Part shown: piece after piece, positions 1 through 8,659 of the stretch | Layout: the number at the start of each line of letters is the position of its first letter | How positions within the stretch are numbered: position 1 is the first letter of the stretch | Assembly: GCF_002025705.1 (NCBI RefSeq) | Contig: NZ_CP018846.1 | Location: 3,153,501 to 3,217,500, forward strand | DNA: 64,000 nucleotides | DNA from: Pseudomonas putida | Lineage (GTDB): Bacteria > Pseudomonadota > Gammaproteobacteria > Pseudomonadales > Pseudomonadaceae | Direction of reading: 5' to 3' | Notes under the pieces: generated by a model | Seen by the model: only the letters and a program-made list of their open reading frames with translations | Told to the model about the DNA's origin: nothing | Database searches by the model: none | Program-made: the position numbers and the translations under genes

Positions 1-539
1 TAAGGAAAGCCCAAGGCCTGCAAACCCTGGTCGCGTTCGGCAAGACGCTGTTGCTGAGCCACGGCCCAAGCGAGAAAACGCTGGCACTGCATTTCGAAGA
101 AGCCCTGCAACGCATCGGCGCGGTAGTGCTCGCTGATCAGCGTCTGGCTGTCGTTGTCGACATCCAGATAGACCAACGCCACCTCGATGGCCGGCAACTG
201 CCGCGCCTGGCACAGCAGCCAGGCATAGACCTTGGCCTGAGCCCAGTGCAACTGGCGATGATTGGCCGGCTGCCGCGCCAGGTCGCCGCGGTAGGTCTTG
301 ATCTCTTCCAGTCGATTGGCGACCGGGTCGTAGCCATCGGCGCGCCCGCGTACCAGCAAGCCTTGGTACTCGCCCTCTAGGGCGACCTCCGCCTCATAGC
401 CTGCGGCGCGCCGGGCGACCACCCGACGATGCCCTTCGATACCTTCCTGAGCCGTGGGTGATGGGGTGAAGCGCAGGTCCAGGTCACCGACCTTGGCGCT
501 GAACTCGCACAGTGCCCGCACCGCCACGCGATAACTCAC
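1..539 (-). CDS. DinG-type ATP-dependent DNA helicase, N-terminal part (runs off the left edge)
   Basis: Only the first ~179 codons are present; the 3' part with the helicase motifs lies outside the window. The visible part reads as a Cas4/RecB-like PD-(D/E)XK nuclease module: GRADGYD, then EEIKTYRGD about 11 residues later (the D...E-x-K core), then QAKVYAW, which fits the QxxxY motif. Pseudomonas helicases of the DinG/XPD class carry such a module ahead of the helicase domains. The start is GTG at 537-539, overlapping the stop of the upstream nuclease gene by 4 bases, so the two are translationally coupled. A role in processing branched or damaged DNA is inferred from the family and from the FAN1 neighbour. 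Confidence 0.75.
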   Translation of the reverse strand, partial: MSYRVAVRALCEFSAKVGDLDLRFTPSPTAQEGIEGHRRVVARRAAGYEAEVALEGEYQGLLVRGRADGYDPVANRLEEIKTYRGDLARQPANHRQLHWAQAKVYAWLLCQARQLPAIEVALVYLDVDNDSQTLISEHYRADALQGFFEMQCQRFLAWAVAQQQRLAERDQGLQALGFP

Positions 540-2185
540 GCTGGCTCGCTCCAGCGCACGTGGCAAACCGCCACCGGCAAGCCGTGCTCGGCGCAGAACT
601 CCAGCCAGCGCAGTTGATTGTCCTGCAAGCGATCACCGGGGCCCTTGACCTCGACCATTCGATAGCGCTGCTGCTCCGGCCAGAACTGGATCAGGTCTGG
701 CATGCCGGCGCGGTTGTTGCGGATGTCCTGCAACAGGCGCAGGAAACACTGTTTCAAGTGCGCGGCGGGCAGGCACGTCAACGCCTGATCGAGCAACGTT
801 TCGCTGAGCATGGGCCAGAACACGAACGGTGACTGCAGGCCTTGCTTGGTCGCGTAGGAGTCGAGGATGGCCTGGCGATGGGAACCATCATCCAGGCGGC
901 CCAGGCACGCAGCGAACTGTACCGCGCGCCGTTGCTGGAAATCGCTGTCATGCAAGTCCTGAGGCGCCGCCTGGAACGGGTTGAAGAAAGCCCCCGGCAC
1001 CGGGGCGAAGATCGCCTCCCAGCACAACAGACCGAACAGGCTGTTGAACAGTGTGTTCTCCACGTAGTGTGCCTGCCCACCGGTTTGCCCCAGGTACTGC
1101 CGCACCGCTTCCTCGACACCCAGCGCTGCCTGCTCGCGCGGTAACTCCAACTCGATCAGTTCAGGCACAGCCGGGCGCCGGCGTGGCTGTGCGGGGCCGC
1201 CGAGCTTGCGTGCCAGCCGCGGCAACATGCGTTCCAAGGCCTGCACTTCCAAGGTGTTGGCCGGTTCGGCAGCCAGCTGCCGGGCCAATGCGTGGGCCTG
1301 CTCCCAGCGCTCGCTGCGCTCGAACACACGAACCTGGCGAATACGCGCTTGCGCGTGGCTGCTACGGGCATACACCGCCAGCGCCTGGTCCCAGTCTCCG
1401 AGGCGCTCGCACTGCTGGCCCACGGCAAACAGCAGCCGGCCGTGGCGCCGCGCCAGCCACGGGTTGTCGATAGTCAGACTGGCCAGTGTCGCCAGGATCG
1501 ATGCCGGCTCCTCACCCAGTTCCAGACGTTCGCCGCACTGGTGCAGCGCCATGGCCTGATCGACCTCGCTGCGCTGCTGCAGGGCGCGTGAGTCGAGGCT
1601 GAACGGTACCTGCTCGAAACGCAGCAGGCCCAGGTCGGCCAGCACGAAGTCCGACCAGTCCTGATAGAGGTTGCCGAAAAACAACAAACGCATGCGATCA
1701 CACAGCGGCTGCAGGCACCACTGCACGATACTTACCGGGGCCTGGGCAAACCACTCGTGCAAGGGCCTGGGAGCCAGCGACAGTGGCCGCAACTGCTCCA
1801 ACAGGTCGCCCTTTGCCGCGCTTGGGCGGGCCAACTGCCCGGCGAAGCCAAGGGCCAGTTCGTCCTTGCGCAACAGTGCGAACAGTTGCTCGAGGCTCAG
1901 GACCTCCGGCTCGCGCACCCAGCCCAGCGCCAACAGTGGCTGCAAGGCGGCCGCAGTGTCACCGATTTCGGCATAGTCCAGGCGGTCGCAGCGAAACAGC
2001 TCACCCTTGCGCATCACCATGCGCACCATCAGCGCCTGGGCCGGCTGCGCCAGCGCGGCAAACGCCTGGACAAACGCCAGTTCCTGCTCATCAAGCAGGT
2101 CGGCATAACGTGACTCGACCCAGCGCAACACTTGGCGGAAATTGTGCAGGTAATACAGCGGGTCATCGACGGAGTGGGCAATCAC
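536..2185 (-). CDS. FAN1-like VRR-NUC structure-specific nuclease
   Basis: The 549-residue protein ends in a VRR-NUC nuclease domain. The core MPDLI...YRMVEVKGPGD lies at about residues 495-518 and supplies the D and E-x-K metal-binding residues of the PD-(D/E)XK fold. The helical remainder matches bacterial FAN1 proteins, which incise 5' flaps and process interstrand crosslinks. Translation starts at GTG (2183-2185). The gene overlaps the following DinG-type helicase gene by 4 bases, so nuclease and helicase probably act in one repair pathway. The family call is firm; the exact substrate is known only from characterised relatives. Confidence 0.88.
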   Translation of the reverse strand: MIAHSVDDPLYYLHNFRQVLRWVESRYADLLDEQELAFVQAFAALAQPAQALMVRMVMRKGELFRCDRLDYAEIGDTAAALQPLLALGWVREPEVLSLEQLFALLRKDELALGFAGQLARPSAAKGDLLEQLRPLSLAPRPLHEWFAQAPVSIVQWCLQPLCDRMRLLFFGNLYQDWSDFVLADLGLLRFEQVPFSLDSRALQQRSEVDQAMALHQCGERLELGEEPASILATLASLTIDNPWLARRHGRLLFAVGQQCERLGDWDQALAVYARSSHAQARIRQVRVFERSERWEQAHALARQLAAEPANTLEVQALERMLPRLARKLGGPAQPRRRPAVPELIELELPREQAALGVEEAVRQYLGQTGGQAHYVENTLFNSLFGLLCWEAIFAPVPGAFFNPFQAAPQDLHDSDFQQRRAVQFAACLGRLDDGSHRQAILDSYATKQGLQSPFVFWPMLSETLLDQALTCLPAAHLKQCFLRLLQDIRNNRAGMPDLIQFWPEQQRYRMVEVKGPGDRLQDNQLRWLEFCAEHGLPVAVCHVRWSEPA

Positions 2186-2270
2186 GAGGCGGGATCGGGC
2201 AGCAAGAGTGAGTACTGTTTATACATACAGATTGCGCACGCAAGCAAGCACCATGGTTCATTCCGCCGGG

Positions 2271-3584
2271 CTACCGACGAATGGCGTCAAACGCCAAGGC
2301 CCGCCCCAGGCGTTCCAGCGCCTCGACCAGCGCCTTGGGCTGCTCGCCCAGCCAGGTCAGCGCCAGGAACTGCCGATAACGCCCATCCAGACCGAACTGC
2401 TCACCCGCCAGCACCTGCAATGCCGAGTCCGCAGTCGCTGCCACGGCCTGAGCGCTTACCATCATAGGAGGCAGGCGCACCCACAAGGCATACCCGCCCT
2501 CAGGCATGTCGAAGGCCACCTGTGCGCCCAACACCGTACACAGCTGCTGGCACAGTTGCTCCATCCGCCCGTGCAGCACGACTCGCATCCGGGCCAGGTG
2601 CTCATCGATTTCGCCCGTGGTGATCATCTGCGCCAGCGCCTGCTGTCTCAGCGGGGCAAGCTGAAAGGCACGCTGGGCGAACGCTTCTGCCAAGGCATCA
2701 GGACGCCCCAGCAGGTAGGCATAAGGTGCCTCGGCCCCCACGGTCGCCTCCAGCGAACCCAATATCAACAGCCAGCGCGGGTCCACCCAGTCGCGCAACC
2801 GTGAGCGCTGTGGCATGGAAAAGCACAGTTCGCTGTCCAGATCGTTTTCCAGCAACCAGACCGGGTGCACTGCCAATAAATCAGCGATCTGCTGCTGTTC
2901 GCGCTGGGGCATCAGGCGCCCCGCCGGGATACCCAGGCACGAAGGCATGATCACCATGCGCACCGGCTCACAGCCGAGCAGCCTGGACAGGTTGCCTATA
3001 TCAGGGCTGCCACCGGCATCCAGCGGGACTTCAAGGACCCGCATGTCGCAGCGTTGCAGGGCCCGCAGGATACGCCAACAGCACGGTGAGGCGACCAGCA
3101 CGGTACTGCCATGCAGCGCCAGTGCCTGCAACAGCGTTTCCAGCAGCGCCTGCACATCAGGGCCCAGGTGCACATCCTCGGGCCGCCAGTATTGACGGGA
3201 TGAGCGCGTATAGCGCTCGGCCAGGGCGTCACGCAGCCGTGGCCCGCCCAGCACGCGCGTGGGCCGCGCACGCAGCCGCCCCAGGCGCCGCTCATGGGCG
3301 AACAACGCGCGCTCCAGCAACGGCTGCGCGGGCAGCCCATGGCCTTCATCAGCCCTGCCGGCCTTCAGGCTGACCTGGGCGAAATAGCCAGACTTTGGTA
3401 CCGACTGCACACGCCCTTCTTGCTCAAGCAGGCTGTAGGCCGCCTGCACCGTCGCCAACGAAACTCGCAAGCGCCTGGACAACGCCCTCAGCGACGGCAG
3501 GCGCGGCTGCCCGCCTCGCTCGGCCTCATCGATCAGCGCGACCAGGTAACGGTACACCGCCTGGTAGGCAAACTCGCGCCCCAT
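2271..3584 (-). CDS. MocR-type GntR regulator with a degenerate aminotransferase domain
   Basis: The 437-residue protein has an N-terminal GntR winged helix (about residues 5-70, with LPSLRALSRRLRVS) and a fold type I aminotransferase-like domain (about 100-430), the MocR/PdxR architecture. MocR proteins normally bind PLP through a lysine in a SxSKT-type loop. Here that position reads GSLEATVG (276-283) with no lysine, and the upstream EDDYDSEF-type motif is ENDLDSEL (246-253), also missing the tyrosine. The aminotransferase domain therefore probably senses another ligand or binds PLP non-covalently. The start codon overlaps the stop of the upstream unknown gene by one base (TGATG), indicating a coupled two-gene operon. 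Confidence 0.85.
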   Translation of the reverse strand: MGREFAYQAVYRYLVALIDEAERGGQPRLPSLRALSRRLRVSLATVQAAYSLLEQEGRVQSVPKSGYFAQVSLKAGRADEGHGLPAQPLLERALFAHERRLGRLRARPTRVLGGPRLRDALAERYTRSSRQYWRPEDVHLGPDVQALLETLLQALALHGSTVLVASPCCWRILRALQRCDMRVLEVPLDAGGSPDIGNLSRLLGCEPVRMVIMPSCLGIPAGRLMPQREQQQIADLLAVHPVWLLENDLDSELCFSMPQRSRLRDWVDPRWLLILGSLEATVGAEAPYAYLLGRPDALAEAFAQRAFQLAPLRQQALAQMITTGEIDEHLARMRVVLHGRMEQLCQQLCTVLGAQVAFDMPEGGYALWVRLPPMMVSAQAVAATADSALQVLAGEQFGLDGRYRQFLALTWLGEQPKALVEALERLGRALAFDAIRR

Positions 3585-4948
3585 CAGGATGAAGCCTTGC
3601 GCATCACGGAGCGCAAAAACCGCAGTTGCACATCACGCCGCGCCAGGTTGGTCAGCAATTGACGGACACCCGGCCCCAGCCGCCCCTTGTAGACCATGCG
3701 CAACTGCGCCAGCGGCAGGCCGCTGGTATTCACGACCCAGTCCTTGACGGCATCAGGGCAGGTTTTGCCTTGCAGGGCCCGATGCAGATACGGCAAGGCC
3801 ACCAGCATGTCGGCATGGCGGGATTGCAGGAACCGCTCCAGCCCCGCACCCTGGTTGGCAAACGGCCGGTACAACAAACAGGCGAGCTGGGTCTGCTCAA
3901 GCCCATAGGCCTTGGCGAAGCGTGCCTGCTGAGGCGCCTGAAGATTGCCAGATGCATCCTGGCCGACCAGGTGCAATGCTTGCCGGGGGGCGGCAGGCGC
4001 CTTGCAGCGCCCGCTTGTCTCGTGCAACTGCGCCAGCGCCAGAGGGTCGACAAATGCCCCCAGCGGTGCGCCTTCGCCCACCGGCTCTAAGCCCCAGCCC
4101 ATCATCAAGTCGAGTTCACCTTCACTGAGCAACTGGGCCAGAAGATCGTCAATCACGATGACCCGCAACGGCAATGGCCTTTGCTGGGTGCTGACCGGCG
4201 CGCCAATTACCCCGCCCGGTGAACTTGCGATGGCATGCAACTGGCCCAGCCACCTGGCCAGGCTGTCTACGCATTGATGCAACGAGCCAGCACTGGCAGC
4301 ACCTGCCTGGCGCAGGGTCCGCCGGGCCCAGGCAGCAAAACGCCGCCGCTGGCTGGCAGGTATGGCGGTAACCAGCGCATCGGCGCCCGGGTGCGCGGCC
4401 AGCGCCAGGCGCATGGCATCGGCCAGTTCCAGATGCGTGCGACTGCCCAGCAGTGCTTCGGGGCGTGCATCGACGAGGTGGCCGAACATCAGCAAGGCTT
4501 GGCGTGACAGCGGCAAATGCCGGTCCGTGGTGTCAGCCTGGCGACAGAAAGGCACCAATGCGGCCCCCTCGACCATTTGCAACTGCACACGCGGATCATC
4601 GTGCATGAACAAGGTGTTGAAGGTGCGCTCATGCTGCTCCAGCAATGCGCCGCTGGTAGCCGGCACACAGGTGACCAGTACCCGCAACTTGAAGGTGACC
4701 GGTGCGCGCAAGGCGATGCTCAGCTGGGCGGCACGCAACACGGCCAATAGCCGGGCACTACGGCGGTCTCCCCCCTGAACCACAAGCAACTTGAAAGTAC
4801 CGATGTATTCCGGCCCGCCAGCGGCCACCAGCAAACGCTGGATCAGCAACTGCAGCGAAGCGCGTTGCTCTTTGGACATATGTTTCAGCAGGCGCTCCAG
4901 CACCTGCTGATAGATAAAGTGCATAGCCTGGTCGTGAACAATACTCAC
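3584..4948 (-). CDS. conserved-looking protein of unknown function, coupled to the MocR regulator
   Basis: I do not recognise this 454-residue protein. It shows no signal peptide, no clear membrane segment and no familiar catalytic motif. Its composition is that of a soluble, helix-rich protein with Leu/Ala/Arg-rich stretches. Translation starts at GTG (4946-4948), preceded by a good ribosome-binding site (TGAGGTGAC). Its stop overlaps the start of the MocR-like regulator by one base, so the two are co-translated and probably functionally linked. It is the first gene of the pair, downstream of a 460-bp A+T-rich spacer. Confidence 0.8.
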   Translation of the reverse strand: MSIVHDQAMHFIYQQVLERLLKHMSKEQRASLQLLIQRLLVAAGGPEYIGTFKLLVVQGGDRRSARLLAVLRAAQLSIALRAPVTFKLRVLVTCVPATSGALLEQHERTFNTLFMHDDPRVQLQMVEGAALVPFCRQADTTDRHLPLSRQALLMFGHLVDARPEALLGSRTHLELADAMRLALAAHPGADALVTAIPASQRRRFAAWARRTLRQAGAASAGSLHQCVDSLARWLGQLHAIASSPGGVIGAPVSTQQRPLPLRVIVIDDLLAQLLSEGELDLMMGWGLEPVGEGAPLGAFVDPLALAQLHETSGRCKAPAAPRQALHLVGQDASGNLQAPQQARFAKAYGLEQTQLACLLYRPFANQGAGLERFLQSRHADMLVALPYLHRALQGKTCPDAVKDWVVNTSGLPLAQLRMVYKGRLGPGVRQLLTNLARRDVQLRFLRSVMRKASS

Positions 4949-5365
4949 GGCGTCACCTCACAACTTCATTCAACACAAAAGCACGCCACCTGAAAATTCA
5001 GCGCAGCGGATTTAACTTGAAGAAATTTCCTACAATTAAACAGGAAGCTTTGAAGTTGCAGTACGCTGTCGCCACACCATTGAAAGATATGAGCCCAACC
5101 AGGAGCTCTGTACCGCCTTGAACCGCGCACTGCCGTGCCTACTCGTCTTCACTGCACGCTCCTTGCGCCAACTATCAATGCGCCATTATCGAGCGTTGAA
5201 TAGGGATTAAAAGATACAGATCCCAATGAAAAAACCATTCAGAAATCAGCAAGTACTGAATGTGCAACGTAGAAAAGCCGGCTAAAAACCCGTCCATAAC
5301 CCCTTGGCAACATCAACTTACAAAGTTAACAACTTCAATCTCATGAAATATAGCCGCGCAAAATG
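4949..5365. other. A+T-rich intergenic region
   Basis: This spacer is clearly richer in A+T than the flanking genes. It must contain the promoter of the leftward pair at 2271-4948. An 18-codon ORF (ATG at 5228, lysine/arginine-rich) is present but has no convincing ribosome-binding site. I see no other gene or RNA. Confidence 0.5.
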
Positions 5366-5394
5366 CAAAAAACCGGGCATAAGCCCGGTTTTTC
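5366..5394 (-). terminator. intrinsic terminator of the quinone oxidoreductase gene
   Basis: An 8-bp perfect stem AACCGGGC/GCCCGGTT (5371-5378, 5383-5390) with a 4-nt loop is flanked by A- and T-tracts. It lies 17 bp beyond the stop of the leftward gene ending at 5411 and has a U-tract in that direction. Confidence 0.85.
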
Positions 5395-5410
5395 TTTGCC
5401 AGTTATGCCG

Positions 5411-6433
5411 TCAGCGCGACGTCATATCGAGCACTACCCGCCCGCCACAGGGGCATTCGTCCATGTAGCGATGGGCCTCGACCACATCAGCGAACGGATA
5501 CACCTTGATGATCTGTGGCGTCAGCAACTGATCGGCGGTGAACTGGTTGATATCGCGCAAGGCCCGTTGCAATGCCACCTGGTCCTGGCTGATGCCCAGC
5601 TCCGGCTTGCCAGTGAAGTTGCCGATACAGTGCACGTAGAACTGGATATTCTTCTGGAACGCTGCACAGGCCGGGAACGGTGTCTGGTTGCCCCCCTGCA
5701 GGCCATACAACACCAGGCTGCCACGCGGCGCCAGCACATCACCAAGCAGTGACATCTGCGGCCCGCCCATGCCATCGAGGACCATGTCGACGCCGCGGCC
5801 ATCGGTGTACTTGCCCACCTGCATGAGCAGGTCCTGCTCTTCGGTGACGATCACCTTGTCGGCGCCAAGGCCCAGCAGGTATTCACGCTGCTCGGGCTCC
5901 TTGGTAGCGGCGAACACCTTGAGGCCGAGCGCCTTGCCCAGTTGCACGAAAGCCGGCCCGGCACAATGGCTGGCATCGGTGACCAGCGCGGTCTGCCCGG
6001 CCTTGGCACGCGCCAGGTCGACGTAGGCGAAATAGGCGATCAGCAGCGGCGTGTAATGCACGCTGGCCTCGATCGGCGTGAGAATTTCCGGATAGCGGGT
6101 GATGGCGGTGCGTGGCAGAACGATGACATCGCCATACACCGGGTGATCGTTGGCACTGGTGGCCGGGAAACTGGCGACCCGGTCGCCCACTGCGATATCT
6201 TCGACGCCTTCGCCGACCGCCGTCACCACACCGGCCATCTCGTGGCCGATCCCCGCAGGCAGCCGCGCTTGAGATGGCGCCAGGTTCTGCCGCCAGAGCA
6301 CGTCATACCAGCTTACGCCGATCGCCTCGACGCGGATCTGCACCTCGCCGACGGCAGGTGACGGTTCGGCCTGCTCCTCGCAACGGAGCACATCGGCAGC
6401 GCCGAACTTGTGGAAACGGATCATGCGGGACAT
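5411..6433 (-). CDS. zinc-independent quinone oxidoreductase / MDR-family dehydrogenase
   Basis: The 340-residue protein has the medium-chain dehydrogenase fold: a GroES-like N-terminal half (GIGHEMAGVV, GDRVASFP) and a Rossmann half (ALVTDASHCAGPAFVQLGKA, the usual nucleotide-binding turn). The N-terminal region reads GVSWYDVLWRQN where zinc ADHs have the zinc-ligand Cys, so this is the zinc-free quinone oxidoreductase branch, which uses NADPH to reduce quinones or enones. A GAGGTATGCG ribosome-binding site supports the start. The gene stands alone, ends in an intrinsic terminator and is divergent from a LysR regulator that probably controls it. Confidence 0.9.
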   Translation of the reverse strand: MSRMIRFHKFGAADVLRCEEQAEPSPAVGEVQIRVEAIGVSWYDVLWRQNLAPSQARLPAGIGHEMAGVVTAVGEGVEDIAVGDRVASFPATSANDHPVYGDVIVLPRTAITRYPEILTPIEASVHYTPLLIAYFAYVDLARAKAGQTALVTDASHCAGPAFVQLGKALGLKVFAATKEPEQREYLLGLGADKVIVTEEQDLLMQVGKYTDGRGVDMVLDGMGGPQMSLLGDVLAPRGSLVLYGLQGGNQTPFPACAAFQKNIQFYVHCIGNFTGKPELGISQDQVALQRALRDINQFTADQLLTPQIIKVYPFADVVEAHRYMDECPCGGRVVLDMTSR

Positions 6434-6506
6434 CGCATACCTCGCCTGTGTGAATCTCGTATTACCACGGACTTTATCCGGGCTTTTGCCGTTAGACCAT
6501 CAGTGG

Positions 6507-6516
6507 CTATTAATAG
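6507..6516. promoter_or_regulatory. palindrome CTATTAATAG in the LysR/oxidoreductase divergent region
   Basis: A 10-bp perfect palindrome sits between the divergent oxidoreductase and LysR genes, where an LTTR operator or promoter is expected. Binding is inferred from position only. Confidence 0.4.
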
Positions 6517-6639
6517 TCGACATGCCTGTCATCGATTGGGCACCTGACTTTCCTGTGCATTGGCCCCCGGAAAACGGTGCAGGGTAACAGCCTTTGGCCT
6601 TAAGATTCACCCCTGCCCCACTTTAGGCGAAGCGCACCG

Positions 6640-7554
6640 ATGAATCGAAACGACCTGCGTCGCGTAGACCTCAACCTGCTGATCGTGTTCGAAACGCTCA
6701 TGCATGAGCGTAGCGTGACCCGTGCCGCCGAGAAGCTGTTCCTCGGCCAGCCGGCGATCAGCGCGGCCCTGTCACGCCTGCGCAACCTGTTCGATGACCC
6801 GCTGTTCGTGCGTACCGGCCGCAGCATGGAGCCGTCTGCACGGGCTCACGAAATCTTCGCCCTGCTGTCGCCGGCGCTGGATTCGATCTCCACCGCAGTC
6901 AGCCGCGCCGCCGAGTTCGACCCGGCAACCAGCAACGCAGTGTTCCGCATCGGCCTGTCGGACGACGCCGAATTCGCTCTGCTACCGCAACTGCTCAAGC
7001 GCATTCGCGCCGAAGCCCCCGGCATTGTCCTGGTAGTGCGCCGGGTCAATTACCTGCTGATGCCGAACCTGCTGGCCTCGGGCGAGATTTCCGTTGGTGT
7101 CAGCTACACCAGCGAACTGCCGGCCAACGCCAAGCGCAAGGTGCTGCGGCGCAGCAAGCCCAAATTGCTGCGCGCCGACAGCGTGCCGGGCAGCATCACC
7201 CTCGACGACTTCTGCGCACGGCCACATGCGCTGGTGTCGTTTGCCGGTGACCTGTCAGGCTTCATCGATGAAGCGCTGGAAGAAATCGGCCGCAAGCGCC
7301 ATGTGGTGCTGGCGGTGCCCCAGTTCAATGGCTTGGGAAGCTTGCTGGCAGGGACCGATATCGTCGCCACGGTGCCGGACTACACGGCCGATGCCTTGAC
7401 TGCAGCCGGCGGGCTGCGCGCGGAAGATTTGCCCATGGAAGTGCGTACGTTCGAACTGCACATGGCCTGGCGCGGGGCGCAGGACAATGACCCCGCGGAA
7501 CGCTGGCTGCGGTCACGAATACAGATGTTCTTCGGCGATCCCGATAGCCTCTGA
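6640..7554 (+). CDS. LysR-family transcriptional regulator
   Basis: The 304-residue protein begins with a LysR helix-turn-helix (DLNLLIVFETLMHERSVTRA, with the recognition segment around AISAALSRLR) followed by a periplasmic-binding-protein-like effector domain. The long DLNLLIVFE opening is typical of the NodD/LeuO/SyrM-like subgroup. It is transcribed divergently from the quinone oxidoreductase across a 206-bp spacer and so probably regulates that gene and itself. The effector cannot be predicted. Confidence 0.9.
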   Translation: MNRNDLRRVDLNLLIVFETLMHERSVTRAAEKLFLGQPAISAALSRLRNLFDDPLFVRTGRSMEPSARAHEIFALLSPALDSISTAVSRAAEFDPATSNAVFRIGLSDDAEFALLPQLLKRIRAEAPGIVLVVRRVNYLLMPNLLASGEISVGVSYTSELPANAKRKVLRRSKPKLLRADSVPGSITLDDFCARPHALVSFAGDLSGFIDEALEEIGRKRHVVLAVPQFNGLGSLLAGTDIVATVPDYTADALTAAGGLRAEDLPMEVRTFELHMAWRGAQDNDPAERWLRSRIQMFFGDPDSL

Positions 7555-7622
7555 GAAGGCCGCTTCGCCCACAGCTGCCTTCATAAGTTTGACTCCATTG
7601 GGTTATCAAAGGTGGGCGAACT

Positions 7623-8396
7623 TTACGCATGCCAGCAACGGTACCAGCCCCCCTGCTCGCTGATGCGCAATTCACGCTGGTATAGAGCGGAAAGCAAAGC
7701 ACTGTCGAGCACTTCGCGTTTGGGGCCATCGGCGACGATACGGCCTCGGTCCAACAGAATCACCCGCTCGATCTCCGGGATGATCTCGTCGATATGATGG
7801 GTGGTGATGATCATCGCCCGGTCTCTGCCACAGAAAGTGCGCAGCAGGTCCAGCATCCCCAGGCTCGCACCCATGTCCAACCCGTTGGCCGGCTCGTCGA
7901 GGATCAGTGCGCCAGGCTGGTGGACCAGCGCGCGGGCCAGCAGCAGGCGGCGCTTCTGGCCGGTGGAGAGACGTTGGAACATCGTGCGCTCGTGGTCGGC
8001 CATTTCCACCACGGCGAGCAGCCTGCGTGCCTGTTCCAACTGCTTTTCGCTTGGCTGCAAGTGGTCATGGCAGCCGATGGCGCCAAAAAACCCGGATACC
8101 ACCACGTCCAGCGCCTGAGTGAATGGGGTGTAGTCTTCTTGCAAGTCCTGCGAAATGAACCCGATGCGGCTGCGCAGCGCCCATAGGTTGACGGTCTCGT
8201 CGCCAAACAGCTTCAGATGGCTGCCAGCACGATCGACGGGGTAGAGCTCACGGCTGATCAGTTTGAGCAAGATACTCTTGCCGGCACCGTTGGGGCCGAG
8301 GATCGCCACCTTTTCACCCTCGGCGATACGCAGGGAGAACTCTTCCAATACAGGTGTCTGCTGCTGAAAGACAGTAATGTTGTGAAATTCGATCAT
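7623..8396 (-). CDS. stand-alone ABC transporter ATP-binding protein
   Basis: The 257-residue protein has all the ABC ATPase motifs: Walker A GPNGAGKS (about 35-42), Q-loop GFISQDLQ, signature LSTGQKRR, Walker B ALILDEPANG and H-loop TTHH. No permease or binding protein lies beside it, so it may pair with a distant permease or act like ModF-type or other orphan ABC proteins. It is convergent with the LysR gene and downstream of the MFS gene across a ~260-bp spacer. A TTG-initiated 83-codon frame fills much of that spacer and overlaps this ATG by ATGA; I do not call it as a gene. Confidence 0.88.
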   Translation of the reverse strand: MIEFHNITVFQQQTPVLEEFSLRIAEGEKVAILGPNGAGKSILLKLISRELYPVDRAGSHLKLFGDETVNLWALRSRIGFISQDLQEDYTPFTQALDVVVSGFFGAIGCHDHLQPSEKQLEQARRLLAVVEMADHERTMFQRLSTGQKRRLLLARALVHQPGALILDEPANGLDMGASLGMLDLLRTFCGRDRAMIITTHHIDEIIPEIERVILLDRGRIVADGPKREVLDSALLSALYQRELRISEQGGWYRCWHA

Positions 8397-8625
8397 GGCT
8401 CACTCTTCGGTGGAAAAATGGGTAGCGGAGTCATCGCCGGAAGGGCCGGATCGCAAACCACTTGCCAACCGCGCCAATGAAGTTCGGACGGCGTCGGCTT
8501 GTAACCGACGCCGCCGAGCTCCGCGTGGGGGAAACGGCGCCACAGGGCACGGGTAGTGCCTGCGACGGCATGCGCATCCTGCGCATGACGACAACCCAGC
8601 CCGGTGATGAGCCTGACGGGATCAT

Positions 8626-8642
8626 GCCGGCCTCCGGCCGGC
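8626..8642. repeat. GC-rich hairpin downstream of the MFS gene
   Basis: A perfect 7-bp inverted repeat GCCGGCC/GGCCGGC with a 3-nt loop lies 18 bp after the stop of the leftward MFS gene. No U-tract follows, so it is more likely a 3'-end stabiliser than a complete intrinsic terminator. Confidence 0.4.
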
Positions 8643-8659
8643 AAATACTTGCAACTACC

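Noticed and set aside
5228..5284. Short lysine-rich ORF in the A+T-rich spacer
   Set aside because: It has no convincing ribosome-binding site, is only 18 codons long and recalls no known peptide; kept only as a note on the spacer.
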